From Turritopsis dohrnii (lineage: Eukaryota > Cnidaria > Hydrozoa > Anthoathecata > Oceaniidae): DNA of 64,000 nt. Below, piece after piece: positions 13,601 through 23,974 of this stretch. The DNA lies in assembly GCA_027922465.2 (NCBI GenBank), contig BQMF02000469.1, forward strand, positions 1-64,000, read 5' to 3'. A program made the position numbers and the translations under genes. Each line of letters starts with the position of its first letter. Position 1 is the first letter of the stretch. The notes beneath the pieces are model-generated. The model ran no database searches. It was not told the DNA's origin and saw only the letters and a program-made list of their open reading frames with translations.

Positions 13601-16600
13601 GCTGTGACTGTATAACAGAACACAAAGATTTGGATGTCCTTCCTCTTTATAAGTCTATCATCTAATAAAATAGTCTAATCTATCTAATCTATCATCATAA
13701 AATAGCTTTTATAAAGTATAATATAATGAAGATTCAAGAAAATCTTCACTAAAATAAAAACAACAAGTAAGTTATATGGATGTATCATCAGAGATTCTCC
13801 GTTTGTCCGTTTGTCTGTTATGAAAAATGGTAGATTAAGTTGTGAGTGAAATTATTTCTTTTTTTGTGTGCGACATCAGTGCGAAACAAATTGCAACCCC
13901 AATCGAACGTGACTTTTTTTTGGCTGGTGAACCAATAGGAATAACGTTTTTTTTATTAAAATTATTATTAATTTTGTATTCCAAGGACTACTGTTGACTT
14001 TTTTTTTTTTTTTTCTTTTTAATTAGTCGCTCAATACAAGGTTTAAAACCACTGTGTATTGAGGTACAAGGAGGAAAGGTGACGATGGACATTACATTTA
14101 AAGTGTTGAAGATTATAATGAGAAGGAAAAACAGACTGGGGTAAAGAATTCCAGAGAGTGGAGGAGCGAGGAATGAAACTTTGTTGGTAAAAATTCTTTG
14201 ATGATTTTGGGATGCTGACAGTGTGATCATGGCAATTAGATGAATATCTTGTGTTTCGCTTGAAAGTCTTTAATGCAGGGATGAGAGAAGAGAGCTCAGT
14301 TGAACATTTTCCGTAAAAGTATTTATAAAAGAGGCAAAGAGATGCCACAGATCTGCGATGGGAGAGTGTGTCAAGTTTACTTGCAAGTTCATCACCTACA
14401 GCATTACAGATTCTTTTCTGGATACGGTCTAAAAGATTTAGAGAATCAGAGGGTGCACCACCCCAGATATGGCAACAATACTCAATACAAGGTCGAATAG
14501 TAGATTTATAGAGGTAAAGAATGGCATCAGGGCTGAGGTATGCTCTTGCACGAAGAAGGGCGCCCACCTTAATCGAGGCTGACTTAGCGATTGCCTCAAT
14601 GTAGGAGCGCCAGGAGAAGTCCTGTGAAAAAGTGATGCCGAGGAGACGAAAGGAGTTGTTTTCTTCCAACTGGGTGCCATTCATGGAAATTGACGGTAAA
14701 AAGGGATCTTTAGTATGATTTACAGATAGAAGTTTCGTTTTTGTGGAATTGAATGTGACCAGCCATTTCTCTCCCCACTCAACTATAGATTGTAGATCAA
14801 ACTCAATTTCGCCTGTCATTTCTACCTGGCTGAACAAATCTGATTTTGGAGTACAGGAATAGAAGGTTGAATCATCAGCATAGATGGCAAGCTTGGAAAT
14901 AATGTCATCAGGCAGATCATTGATGAAAAGAAGAAAAAGGGTTGGCCCAAGGACAGAACCTTGGGGAACACCTGCATTGATGGAATGTGTTGATGATGAT
15001 TGCCCGTCTAAAACAACCTTAAGCCTACGATTACCAAGGAAGGAACGAATCATCTCATAAAAGAGACCCTTAACTCCATATGCAGCAAGCTTTTTCAAAA
15101 GACCAGTATGCCATACTTTATCAAATGCCTTGGATATGTCAAGAGCAACAGCTCTTGCCTCCCCAGACTTGGCTTTGAAACCAACTGATTAAACATTTTG
15201 GAAAACAAGCAGTGGTGGCATAACATGGTAGCGTGTTCGGTTTGCAAGTGTTGTATCCTAATGCTTGGCTGACTGTCTGAGATCGGTGAACCTTTTTTTC
15301 GAGCAATCAAAATGTTTAAAAACTGAAGCTTTCCTTGCACGAAAAAAGTGGGTCATGAAACAAAATATTTTTTTGCTTTTGTTTTAAGAATTTAATTTCT
15401 TTGTTATGCGCTTCTGATCGAACATGTTTTTATTCACTTTATTCATTTAGTACGTGCCTTTTTCCTCTCCTCCCGTGCGATCTTTTTAAGAAAAGAAACC
15501 ATTTTCCCCCTACGTTTAATAGCACCCATGTTAGAGCGCGTAACTTTTTTTTAAAACAAAAGCCGATAATAAGTTGAAGTTTTTTCTCAATACGTTTTGA
15601 GTGTATTGTTATACTGATAAACGATTGGTTCTAAAAAATGAATAAGTAACACATCATGAAAAACCTGAAAAATTGATGTAAAACTGATGTAACACTGACT
15701 GCACACCAGAGGTTGTGATTTGGAATCTGCTTTGGCTGAACACAAGTTGTACGAGCCGTTTATAAGGAAATTTGACGTTTATTGATACAGTGATACAGAG
15801 CAGGTGGACATGGGCGGCGAGCGCCGCCGCCTTCACGGCTAGTGAGAAACGAATTATCGTTACCGTTATCTAGTATGGAAACGACGCAACCTAAAATCGT
15901 TTCAGATTTAAATTTTTGGTAACGAAGCAGTAACGATGCTAACATTAACGAAATAAAACAAGATTGTAAAGGGAGCTGGAAACTAAGATGCTTTTTAAAT
16001 TCATTGAATAACACGAAAACGAGTCTTGCTGGTACCACTTATGTTTTCATATTCTTTCGTTAGGTGAAAAAAATGAATTCATATAACGAAGGAAATTTCA
16101 AAATTACCTCAGCAATGGCGGTCGTTCTCCCTAGCAACAGCAAATTGGTGAATAATCACAATATTATCCTTCATTGTCAGCCATGAAAACTAATATAACA
16201 AGTTGAGCATGTTTTTGAAGAGCATATGTGCGTGATTAAAAGCCCATCTTAACTAGGTTCTAGGAGCACTGTGTAGCGAGCGCTAGCGCGGTTGCGTGCC
16301 TCATAATGGAAAGACTTGAGTTATGGCTAAATCACATATTTTGAAAGCTTAACATTACAAAACACAAAATTTTGTGATTATCTAAGGAAAAAGGAAATAT
16401 GATTATGGGAACAATTCGTGTCCTCAAAATTTCCATGCCTGGGCTTCAATTGTGACAATTCAACTTTCTGCCACTATCGATCGTGACTGTTTGTTTGTGG
16501 TTTGAGACAATAATTCGATAATTTCATTAAGTTTTCATCTTTTCCAGTTAAATATTTATGTCGAAAAAGCAGCACTGGGATTGAAATTGAATTTGTGTAA

Positions 16601-19600
16601 AATCGATCATTGAAGAGAGAAACTAAATGAACTTTTAGCTCAACCTTGATCCAAAAAGGGCCTCTTTCGCTTTTGAAAATACGGAAGGAGCTTCTGAATA
16701 TCTTATTTGCTTTTACTTTACTCCTGCACAGATCTTTTTCTAATGTGCAATTTAATTTAGTTTCCCATTTGTTAACAGTTTTCAACGAAGCAGTAAATTC
16801 TGAAATGTTCTTTTTTAAAAAAACTGCACTGAAAAACTATTTGTCCGTTGTATGATAAAGTAAAATCTAAAGAACGTGGAGAGAATAGAACAATTATTGT
16901 TCAAAAGAACAATAAAAGGGTTTTCCTCTGCTGTGAGGATCATTGAGCCAAATTATTTTTGTAAACAAAAGTATGTAGAATGTTCGCACCTGTTTTTAAA
17001 CGTGGAAATACTCTTTTATGTGTGTATAAGACGCTGTTTATTATAGAAATCTTTAAACATATTTAAAGGGTAAGTTTATTTATACTAAAGTTTAATATAG
17101 ATTCGCAATTTTACTGCATTTGCCAGTCAATCAATCAACAACATTTATTTGCCAGGAAAATAAGTTAATGAAAATGGGATTACAATAAAGTCATGGCAGG
17201 AGACCACCCCAATAGTGAATACTAAACAAAGGGGGTGGCCACCAAATAAATAAAGAAATAGACTAAGTTAAGAAATTGAGGTATAGGACCAAAAACAAAA
17301 ACAAAAAAAACATAAAAAACAAAAATTGATGTAAGTATGAGAAACAAAACTACTGGAGAGAGAGACTAGGTGGTATATTTTTCAAGGAAGAATTTTGTGG
17401 TTAAGGTTTTTAGTTGAGAATGGTTTAGCAAAGCTAGATCAAGATTTGGATATTGACTTTGCAAATGATTCCAGCAAATAATTGATTGGAATTTCATTGA
17501 AGAAATTCCAAATGCTTGAGTTTTAACTGAAGGTTGATGTAGGTGCCCATGAGACTTACCTCTGGTGTTGAAAGTATGGCAGAGTTTAGTGTAATTGAAA
17601 GTACTATGAACGCTGGGAGGGAGTTTAAAATTTAAGGCTTGATGAATAAATAGAATATTCAATGACTTGACAAGGTCAAAGATATTCAGTAATTTAAGGT
17701 AGTTGAAAAGAGGCCGAGAGGGTGCAATAGGATTTGAGAAGGTTAGGATTCGGACAGCAGCCTTTTGTAGTACGAGGATGCGTTTAGTATTAGTTGACTC
17801 ACGCTGACCCCAAATTTGACAAGCATAGCGTAGATGTGATGAAAAGATAGCATGATAGATAGAGATTAAGGTACGTTTGGGTACATAATGTCTTAATTTA
17901 CATAGTGCTCCATTAGCTCTGCGTAGCCTAATCGCAAGGGTATATACTGACATGTTGGCGCCAGTTAAGATTTTCATCAAGGATCACACCAAGATATTTA
18001 ATATGTGAGGAGGGGTAAAGTTTCCTACCACCAATTTTTATCTTCAGGTCATAGTTGAGAGGTTTTGTTTGGTGTCTGAATAGAATGAATTCAGTTTTGG
18101 TTGTGTTGAGTGAGATTTTGTTGGCATTGAGCCAATGGCAAAGAAGTTTCAAGTCTATATTAATTTTTTTGCTGAGTGATTTCAAGGTATTACCAAAATT
18201 TAGTAGATTAGTGTCGTCGGCAAAGTGGTAGACCTCAGAGTTAGGGATGGCTAGGTGTAAGTCGTTAATATACAGCAGAAACAGCAGTGGGCCAAGGACC
18301 GAGCCTTGAGGAACACCATGGCAAATAAATTTGAGGGTTGACTTAAAACCAGACAAACAGACAAACTGTTGTCTTGAAGAAAGGTATGACCTAAACCATA
18401 GGTTAGCAATGCCACGGATACCATAATACGAAAGTTTATGACAGAGTATTTCATGATCGACAGTATCAAATGCTTTCTGTAAGTCAACAAACACCCCACA
18501 AGCAAACTGACCAGAGTCAAGAGAGTTTTGTATGCGCTGGGTAATGTTTATGAGGGCATGAGCAGTGGAATGACTCTTCCTAAAGCCGAATTGACGTGCG
18601 TATAAAATATTGTATTTTTCAAGGAATTTTAAGAGACGAGAGTACATCATTTTTTCAAAAAGTTTCTCAATGTTAGAGAGAAGAGAGATGGGGCGATAAT
18701 TACTAACTTCTTGGGGAGATCCCTTATTTTTAAAAACAGGTGTAACTGAAGATATTTTGAGGGCAGAAGGGAAAACGCCAGACTTAAAAGAGAGATTAAT
18801 TAGGTTAGAGAGAGGATAGGAGATATCAGATTTAAGAAGTTTTAAGATATTGATGGGGATACTATAAGGGCCATTGGCTTTGTGATCAGGCATGGAAGAG
18901 ATGTGATCTATAACTTCAACAGTAGAGACTGGGCATATGAAAAATGAGCTATTAAAATCACCACGATGTTTAAGATAATTACTGAAGTGTTTTGAGGTAT
19001 AGGGGATTTTAGCCCTTATAGTATCCGCAATGGTACAGAAGTAGTTATTAAAAGTATTTGAGATTATGGAGGGATCAGAAGAGATAGAACCATTGATAGA
19101 GAGAGAAATTGGAGGAGAGTTATTAGGAGAGTTGCTTGAGATAATTGTATTGACGCCCTGCCAAATTTTACGAATGTTCTTCATATTTGCTTCAAAGTAA
19201 TTGGTATAATAATTTAATTTGCTGCGGCGACAGAGAGTAACAATCAAATTCCTTGTCCTCCTGAATTTCTCATGGTACGAGGATTTCAGAGTAGGGTCTT
19301 TAGTTTTCATGAAAAGTTTAAACAAAGTGTCGCGTCGATTGATTGAGATACGAATGCCAGAAGTAATCCAAGGTTTGGATAAAGTTTTGAGTTGTTTTTT
19401 GGTCAGCTTGGTTAGAGGCACATGATGATCTACAAGATTATTTATTGTTTTATAAAAAATGTCAAAGGAGGTATCCACATTGCCAGACTCAAGTTGAAGA
19501 ATGCTTTTCCAGTCAATATCTAGATAATCAAGAATAAATTGTTCTCGATTAAATCTAGACCAGTCACGTTTATAGACTGGTATATTAGGATTATTAAAAG

Positions 19601-20988
19601 AGCTGGGATCCCTTAGAAGTATAACCTGAGGAAGGTGATCAGAAATGTTGTACACAAGGTTGCCTGATTGGATGTTATAGTTAGAGGATGATATAAAAAT
19701 GTTATCAATGAGTGTTCTAGAGCTCGCTGTTATTCTAGTTGGGAGGATGATAGTTGGCAAGACTGAGTGGGAGCCTAAAATGTCTAGAAAATTGGAGATA
19801 TGAGAATTGGATGTGGATTTGAGTAAATCTATGTTGAAATCACCCAGCAAAAGGAGGGTTTTATTTTCGGAGCTACATTTCCCAAGCAAATTTGAGATGT
19901 CATTGTTGAATCCATCCACAGGCATCATGGGATGTCTGTAGATGGATCCAACAATGATATTAGCCTTTTTAGGCAAGGCAATTTCAACAAAAATGGATTC
20001 AAGAAATTTTGGTTTATAAAGTATTTTAGCGAGATCATGACGTGGTTTATAGGTGAGTTTATGGGAAATGTACAAGAGAGCACCCCCAGCTGAGGATTCA
20101 GTAGGAGTGTGCTCTACTGAATAACCCTGAAGAGAGTAATTGGAGGTAGGGTTAGGTTGTTTAAATCTAGTTTCGGAAATCGCTATAATACCAAAACTAT
20201 GCTGCATTTGAGCTAACAGTGCTGTAAGTTCATCAAAGTGGGAGCTGAGTGAGGCAATATTCAAATGTAAAGCTGAGAGAGATTTGGATTTTGATTTAAT
20301 GCACTTAAACTCATCCACGTCATAGTACTTGCAATTAATATTGTTGATGGCAAGGTCATCAAAGGGATCATTGTTATTATTACTAAGATTGTTAAAGTCA
20401 GAAAAAAGTGATTTGAATTTAGAAATATCAATACCAGAGGAGCCAGCAGAGGGAGAATCGAGACCGGGTTTACCAGGCTTATCTTGGTTAAAAGGGAATA
20501 TCTTTGAATTACAGCAGATACAAAACCAGGGGTTGGAATCATTAGACATCGTTAGGGAGTCAAAATCAGAGTTATTTAGTAGATTGCATTTCTGGTGTAC
20601 CCAGGAATGGCAAGAATCACAAAAAATGGAGTTGCATTGTTCAGAAACGTGTCTCTCACAGACTGGGCATTTAAGAATTTCGTTTACCATAAAACCAACA
20701 GAGAAATAACAAAAATAAAATGAAATAGACTGTACTTAGCAAGTGCAATATCAAAAGTCAAACACCAGGAGAAAAACAAAATCTCTCACCCTACTGTACT
20801 GATAGTCATAAAAGATATATACATAGTTTTAGCATATTCTATGAAATAAAATCACTTCCTGTAAATCAAAATGTGTATTCACAACATACCTGTACATTCC
20901 CACTCGTTTGAAACGCAGTAAAAATTAGCATAAAACATATTCCATGTACAACAACATTATAAGTTTTTCTATCACAACAAGCAGCCAT
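4692..20988 (-). CDS. MFSD11: MFSD11-like (UNC93-like) major facilitator protein, 16 exons, 3' terminal exon not found
   Basis: Predicted polytopic membrane protein of the UNC93-like branch of the major facilitator superfamily; the transport substrate of this family is not established. Exons read on the minus strand: 20988-20890, 12517-12466, 12002-11987 (16-nt micro-exon), 11895-11788, 8630-8551, 8462-8366, 8177-8121, 7805-7691, 6956-6919, 6794-6760, 6612-6547, 6228-6100, 5960-5789, 5680-5617, 4924-4853, 4760-4692. All have AG/GT borders, and the phases chain through 423 codons without a stop. Recognisable pieces are FTAFQTSGNVQ in exon 1, LAIIYTVFSLSN, WTGQGNFLTIN, GRNSGIFWALLQ, LTFFSGVYGNSIG, FGKVTNRYGRDPIVLLGFLV and LLGFGDSCFNTQ. 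The start is the ATG at 20988-20986. The acceptor of exon 8 is the least certain (7805, or 7818 if one A in an upstream A-run is a sequencing error). Exon 5 is the most divergent. The family is about 450 residues, so roughly the last 25 are missing; they lie below 4692 or have been lost. Introns carry LINEs, MITEs and minisatellites. Confidence 0.9.
5026..5428 (+). repeat. 13-14-bp minisatellite (TCCTCATAGCAAG)n
   Basis: About 30 imperfect units with variants TCTTCATAGCAAG and GCTCATTAGCAAG, in the MFSD11 intron between exons 14 and 15. Confidence 0.9.
6635..6755 (+). repeat. Three ~38-bp tandem repeats
   Basis: Units of AATAACCAGGACTGTTGTAT plus AATCCGAAACATGTGCAAA, between MFSD11 exons 10 and 11. 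Confidence 0.85.
6978..7092 (+). repeat. ~45-bp tandem repeats, 2.5 copies
   Basis: Units of ACTGAAGACAGGGTGTTAGC followed by AAGAGTTAGGGTGTAAGCAA, just upstream (on the gene strand) of MFSD11 exon 9. Confidence 0.8.
9354..10908 (-). mobile_element. 5'-truncated, frameshifted LINE copy
   Basis: T17 run at 9354-9372 marks the A-tail. Minus-strand reading gives NSGERSDPLCYRPISLLSII, DHQYGFRSGRSTADAL, AIALDISKAFDKVWHRGLL, GVLQDSVLGPTLF, a frameshift near 10290, LAIYADDTTLYLSLER, SFNASKTKLLSINR and the PRTARLWNSLP tail after another break near 9780. Related to, but clearly older than, the 14-15 kb copy. It lies in the MFSD11 intron between exons 4 and 5, sense strand. Confidence 0.8.
12714..13603. 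mobile_element. Probable ~0.9-kb MITE in an MFSD11 intron
   Basis: Imperfect inverted ends (CTGTCAGGGTCGTATTTAG at the left, CAGTCACAGCCGTATTCAGG reading in from the right). Its 12835-13030 part recurs inverted at 15962-16150, showing a dispersed family. Confidence 0.4.
13795..13985. repeat. Dispersed repeat, copy 1
   Basis: Matches 47455-47640 in inverted orientation, with shared GTTTGTCTGT, ATGGTAGATTAAGTTGTGAG, ATTTCTTTTTTTGTGTGCGA and CAATCGAACGTGACT segments. Confidence 0.55.
13990..15182 (-). mobile_element. 5'-truncated LINE copy with open RT C-terminal ORF
   Basis: 3' end with an A-rich tail (T-run 13999-14023 on the plus strand). The ORF 15098-14043 (351 codons) includes GVPQGSVLGPTLFLLFINDL, IYADDSTFYS, FNSTKTKLLSVN, a maturase-like thumb and the typical PRSSTLWNSLPQSVFP tail. 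It is truncated upstream of SGEARAVALDISKAFDKVWH at ~15180, where a short repeat (15186-15335) begins. It sits in the MFSD11 intron between exons 1 and 2, sense to the gene. Close relative of the copy at 57.3-58.5 kb. Confidence 0.82.
15186..15335. repeat. ~150-bp short interspersed/MITE repeat, copy 1
   Basis: Bounded by AACTGATTAAACATTTTGG and CAAAATGTTTAAAAACTGA (imperfect inverted ends). Matches 47232-47395 in inverted orientation over its length. Confidence 0.6.
15962..16150. repeat. Inverted partial copy of the 12.7-13.6 kb repeat
   Basis: Reverse-complement similarity to 12835-13030 (for example CTGGAAACTAAGATG, ATTCATTGAATAACAC and CCACTTATGTTTTCATA). Confidence 0.55.
17125..20705 (-). 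mobile_element. Nearly full-length CR1/L2-like LINE in MFSD11 intron 1
   Basis: Non-LTR retrotransposon on the same strand as the host gene. Its ORF2 is almost intact. The 3' end is marked by a short TTGATTGATTGACT tail near 17127, typical of CR1/L2 elements. The 5' end lies near the ATG at 20690, so 5' UTR and ORF1 are missing or very short. Confidence 0.8.
17366..20690 (-). CDS. LINE ORF2: PHD finger, APE endonuclease, reverse transcriptase
   Basis: A 920-codon ORF (20690-17928) and an overlapping 3' ORF (17980-17366) joined by one frameshift at ~17950. Residues 8-60 form a PHD-type zinc finger (CPVCERHV, CDSCHSWVHQKC, WFCICC). Residues ~150-370 are an apurinic-type endonuclease (LHLNIASLSSH, ISETR, LLGDFNIDLL, IDNIF, SDHLPQ). 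RT motifs follow: NYRPISLLS, RQFGFRKSHSTAHAL, GVFVDLQKAFDTVDH, GVPQGSVLGPLLFLLYINDL, catalytic HFADDTNLL, and the thumb KTEFILFR. The C-terminal piece has CQIWGQRESTNTKRILVLQK. The single frameshift marks a recent insertion; the catalytic residues are all present. Confidence 0.88.
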
Positions 20989-22425
20989 CTTAGTTTTCGA
21001 TTTCTCTTGTTATGATCATCACATGATTTAAGAACGACTTAGAGAATGTCCGACTTTGAGAATGTTTTTTTTTTTTTTTTTTCAATCGATTTTTTTTACG
21101 GTGTAGCAGCGAAAGCGAATACATTCAATAGTTAACCAACGGTTTAAAATTGACAATATATTTCGATAACTATGTATCATTTTCAAGTCTAAAATGTAAA
21201 AGTAAAAGAAAGATAATAAGACGATTCATTCTGAAAATATTCAACTATACACTCACAACACTTCGTAAAACAATAAATGCACTAAAACAAGATCTAGAAA
21301 CTAAAAGGTAAAAAAAAGTAGAAAATCATTATCAAGAGAATTCACGAACAATTAAATTTTGATGACTAACTGATGGCTTTTATATTCGTCCTTTGTATTG
21401 ATCGATGGTTTGATTTCATCTATCCACAACGCCTCGAGAATACCGTAAAACACCCGTGGACGGACTCCTACTACTCCTCCTCCTCCTCCTACTCCGGCCG
21501 AAATGGCAATTAGTCTGCGATTTAAACTCTGCGGGACTCTGCCAAAAACGCAATGTATATTCTAATGAAGGAACGCAGCCTTCGTAATTTGGAAGCTTTT
21601 TCATATCAAACATTTAAAAGTAGATTGCCTTTTATTTTAAAAGTACATAAACTGATCCACTTAATCCACTTAATCCACGAAATTAGAATTTATTCGAATT
21701 CTCATCAAATAGGCGTACATAAAAATGGGACTTTTAGTTCATTACGCTAACTGAAAATACTTGATATGTTGGTATTCTTGTTAGTAAAGCTTATCAGTTC
21801 AAAATTTCTTATTACCTCGTTTGTTAGCTTACACTGTGTTTGTGTTTTACGGCTTTCAAAGATCTAGTTCAAAAAGGCAGTTATTTGTTGGAATTCAATT
21901 TCGGTTTCATCAGAAATTATTATTATAAACAAACTTTTTTTTTCTACATAAGCTCTTATGAAAAAATTTCTTTTAAAAAAACATTGTTACACAGCTCACG
22001 CATGTATAATTCTTTTGTCTTTAAATAAATAATTGCTGGTGTTTCATGATTAGACCCTATTTACACTAATTAATCATTTTCATCAAATTTATCGTTAATG
22101 CCTGTTTTCCACCAGTGAGACATCTCAGAAAACACCGGTAAAGAAGCTTTTAGTACTTAAAGTAAAATTTCGAAAGCGTTTGTGTGAAAAATAAACTTGC
22201 TGCTACCGTTTTGCGCCATCTGGCTCTTGTTAAATAGATAACATATATTTTACAGAATAAACGATGAGTCGATACATGAACACGCATGCATAAGAATAGG
22301 CAATATAAATACTCTTACAAATGGTTTATCTAAAAAAGTCACTTCTCAATTTTCGTCAGGATATCCGTCAATTTCTGATCTTTCATGGTAGCTTGATCTG
22401 GGGTAAAGGAGCGACTTGATCTTTC
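20989..22425. other. Upstream region of MFSD11; no gene seen
   Basis: Contains a T20 tract at 21063-21082 and a (CTC)n-like run near 21472-21495. It should hold the MFSD11 promoter, but no TATA box or CpG-rich segment stands out. No convincing exon. Confidence 0.4.
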
Positions 22426-22796
22426 TCAGGCACAGGTCACAACTGATCTGATTAAAACGAATGATATCTTACGTCTTAAACCAGATACGATATCACTTTT
22501 GTGACATTTTTGCTTCTTAGAAAGTTTCTCCGCTAATTTACTCAAGAAAATGGAGCATTCACGGCCAATTCCACCAGTTGCACCAAATATGAGAGGGGTA
22601 AATGTACCCTTGTCAATTTCTTGTATCCTCTGGTGTTGTAGCAGCGCTTTTTTTGTTTTTCCATTGCTGATAACGTAGCAACAATTGATTTGTTCGGTAA
22701 CTAGGAGCGATAAGGTTACACACCTTCACGTCGAAAAATGCTCTTTGATACCGTTTCCAAAACCCATTTGCACTAACATCAGCTCTAGCTTCAGCC
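22426..22796 (-). pseudogene. Reverse-transcriptase ORF, 3' part, split by the Polinton
   Basis: Continues the ORF interrupted at 35264: ARADVSANGFWKRYQRAFFD immediately outside the left TIR, then NLIAPSYRTNQLLLRYQQW, a frameshift in an A7 run near 22655, then FTPLIFGATGGIGRECSIFL and LRRKISFVL, ending TGA at 22426. The C-terminal domain downstream of the RT resembles a nuclease-like fold (AFFDVKV), but this is not certain. Confidence 0.7.
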
Positions 22797-23316
22797 AGTA
22801 TAGGGTGCTAATATATACAGTTATTTTCATTTATCACCAGTAACCGTCGCTATCGACACCCTCCGCAGCGACTCTCGATTTTTCCATTCCGGTCTGTAAA
22901 ATACACGCTCGAATTTTACAGACAAGAAAAATCGGTCACGGTTGAATTGCCCTAAAATCGAATGTGAGTCAGGGAGTTCCCTAAAATCGAAGGTCCTCCT
23001 CGAAACTCACGCTTTCGACGTCCTCCACAGCGACTCTCAATAGCTTAAAATCACTCAAGCGTGACGATACCGAAGGTGAGTCAGGGAATTCCCTAAAATG
23101 GCACGTCGGGGCAGGTCCTCAAAATGACTCAGTTCTGTCCACTCATAAAAAATTTCCAAGTTGAAAAACTGTATATAATAAAGGATGTTGAGTTATTTTA
23201 GAAACGCAGTATCTAAATTATACAACGCTATTTCAGCGCCTGTAACAGCAACTCGTGATGCACTCGCAGATCGATTGCAGAATATTCGCGAGTCTGTTAC
23301 TTCTTTATATAATCAG
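22797..23316 (+). repeat. Polinton left terminal inverted repeat
   Basis: Matches the reverse complement of 34736-35257 with about six substitutions and one indel over 520 bp. It includes a perfect-stem hairpin (GTCTGTAAAAT ... ATTTTACAGAC, within 22890-22924) and two copies of a GTGAGTCAGGGA(A/G)TTCCCTAAAAT module near 22965 and 23072. At the inner end come a TATA-like TATATAATAAA and the first ~45 codons of the ankyrin-repeat gene. Confidence 0.93.
23176..23185 (+). promoter_or_regulatory. TATA-like motif before the ankyrin-repeat gene
   Basis: A TATATAATAAAGG string lies immediately upstream of the ATG at 23185, and the same string is in the right TIR. A similar CATATAATAAAA precedes the plus-strand ORF at 29519. 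Spacing to the ATG is only about 10 nt, so either the leader is very short or the motif acts as an initiator. Recurrence at several Polinton genes supports a shared promoter element; function is inferred. Confidence 0.4.
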
Positions 23317-23949
23317 ACTAGGGAATGGGCAATACGTAGAGCAGCTAGAGCGGGTTATGTCAACTTTGTTAAATTATGCAAGGTATGGGGCGCGACTGAA
23401 TTTAACTGTCCAATGATAGTAGCAGCTTACTATGGTCACATTGAAGTTGTCAATTTATGCAAGGAGTGGGGCCCGACAAAGTTTGACTGGGTAATGGAAG
23501 TAGCAGCTTCCAAGGGTCACATTGAGGTAGTTAAACTGTGTAAGGAGTGGGGTGCAAACTATTTCAACTCAGCAATGCTAATAGCAGGTAGAAAAGGTCA
23601 CATCGAGATCGTTAAACTCTGCAAAGAGTGGGGCGCGACTGATTTTGACTGGCTAAAGATAGCGGCAGCTTCTAATGGTCATCTCGAGATCAAGCTGTGC
23701 AAGAAGTGGGGTGCGACGGCTTTTAACTTGGTACTGGAAGTAGCAGCAATGGAGGGTCACTTTGCTATTGTAGCACTCTGTCGAAGTTATGGTGCTATTC
23801 ATGAAGAGTTGTTTCGCTATCATTACAAGCGTCGATTTGGGAAAGATCTCTACTACGAGTTGATAGAAGTGGCCATGCATCCGGATAGGGTGTGGGATTG
23901 GTACTATGATGAGGATGAAAAGAAATTTTTAAGTGCCTATCTTCAATAA
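23185..23949 (+). CDS. Polinton-encoded ankyrin-like repeat protein
   Basis: Intact 254-residue ORF, the only long uninterrupted gene of the element. Residues 1-45 (SAPVTATRDALADRLQNIRE and neighbours) lie in the TIR. From about residue 50 come five to six ~32-residue units of the form GHIEVVKLCKEWGA..F(D/N), each with a following alanine-rich helix. This is a degenerate ankyrin-type helix-loop-helix repeat carrying a conserved KLCKEWGA core. One unit (GHLEIKLCKKWGA) has lost a residue in frame. The C-terminal ~55 residues are non-repeat and acidic/aromatic (WDWYYDEDEKKF). Such repeat proteins bind other proteins; a role against host factors is possible but not shown. It converges with the ATPase gene, which ends 25 nt downstream. 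No transmembrane segment or signal peptide is seen. Confidence 0.75.
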   Translation: MLSYFRNAVSKLYNAISAPVTATRDALADRLQNIRESVTSLYNQTREWAIRRAARAGYVNFVKLCKVWGATEFNCPMIVAAYYGHIEVVNLCKEWGPTKFDWVMEVAASKGHIEVVKLCKEWGANYFNSAMLIAGRKGHIEIVKLCKEWGATDFDWLKIAAASNGHLEIKLCKKWGATAFNLVLEVAAMEGHFAIVALCRSYGAIHEELFRYHYKRRFGKDLYYELIEVAMHPDRVWDWYYDEDEKKFLSAYLQ

Positions 23950-23974
23950 GTAGTTTGTATACTTGTTGAACAAC

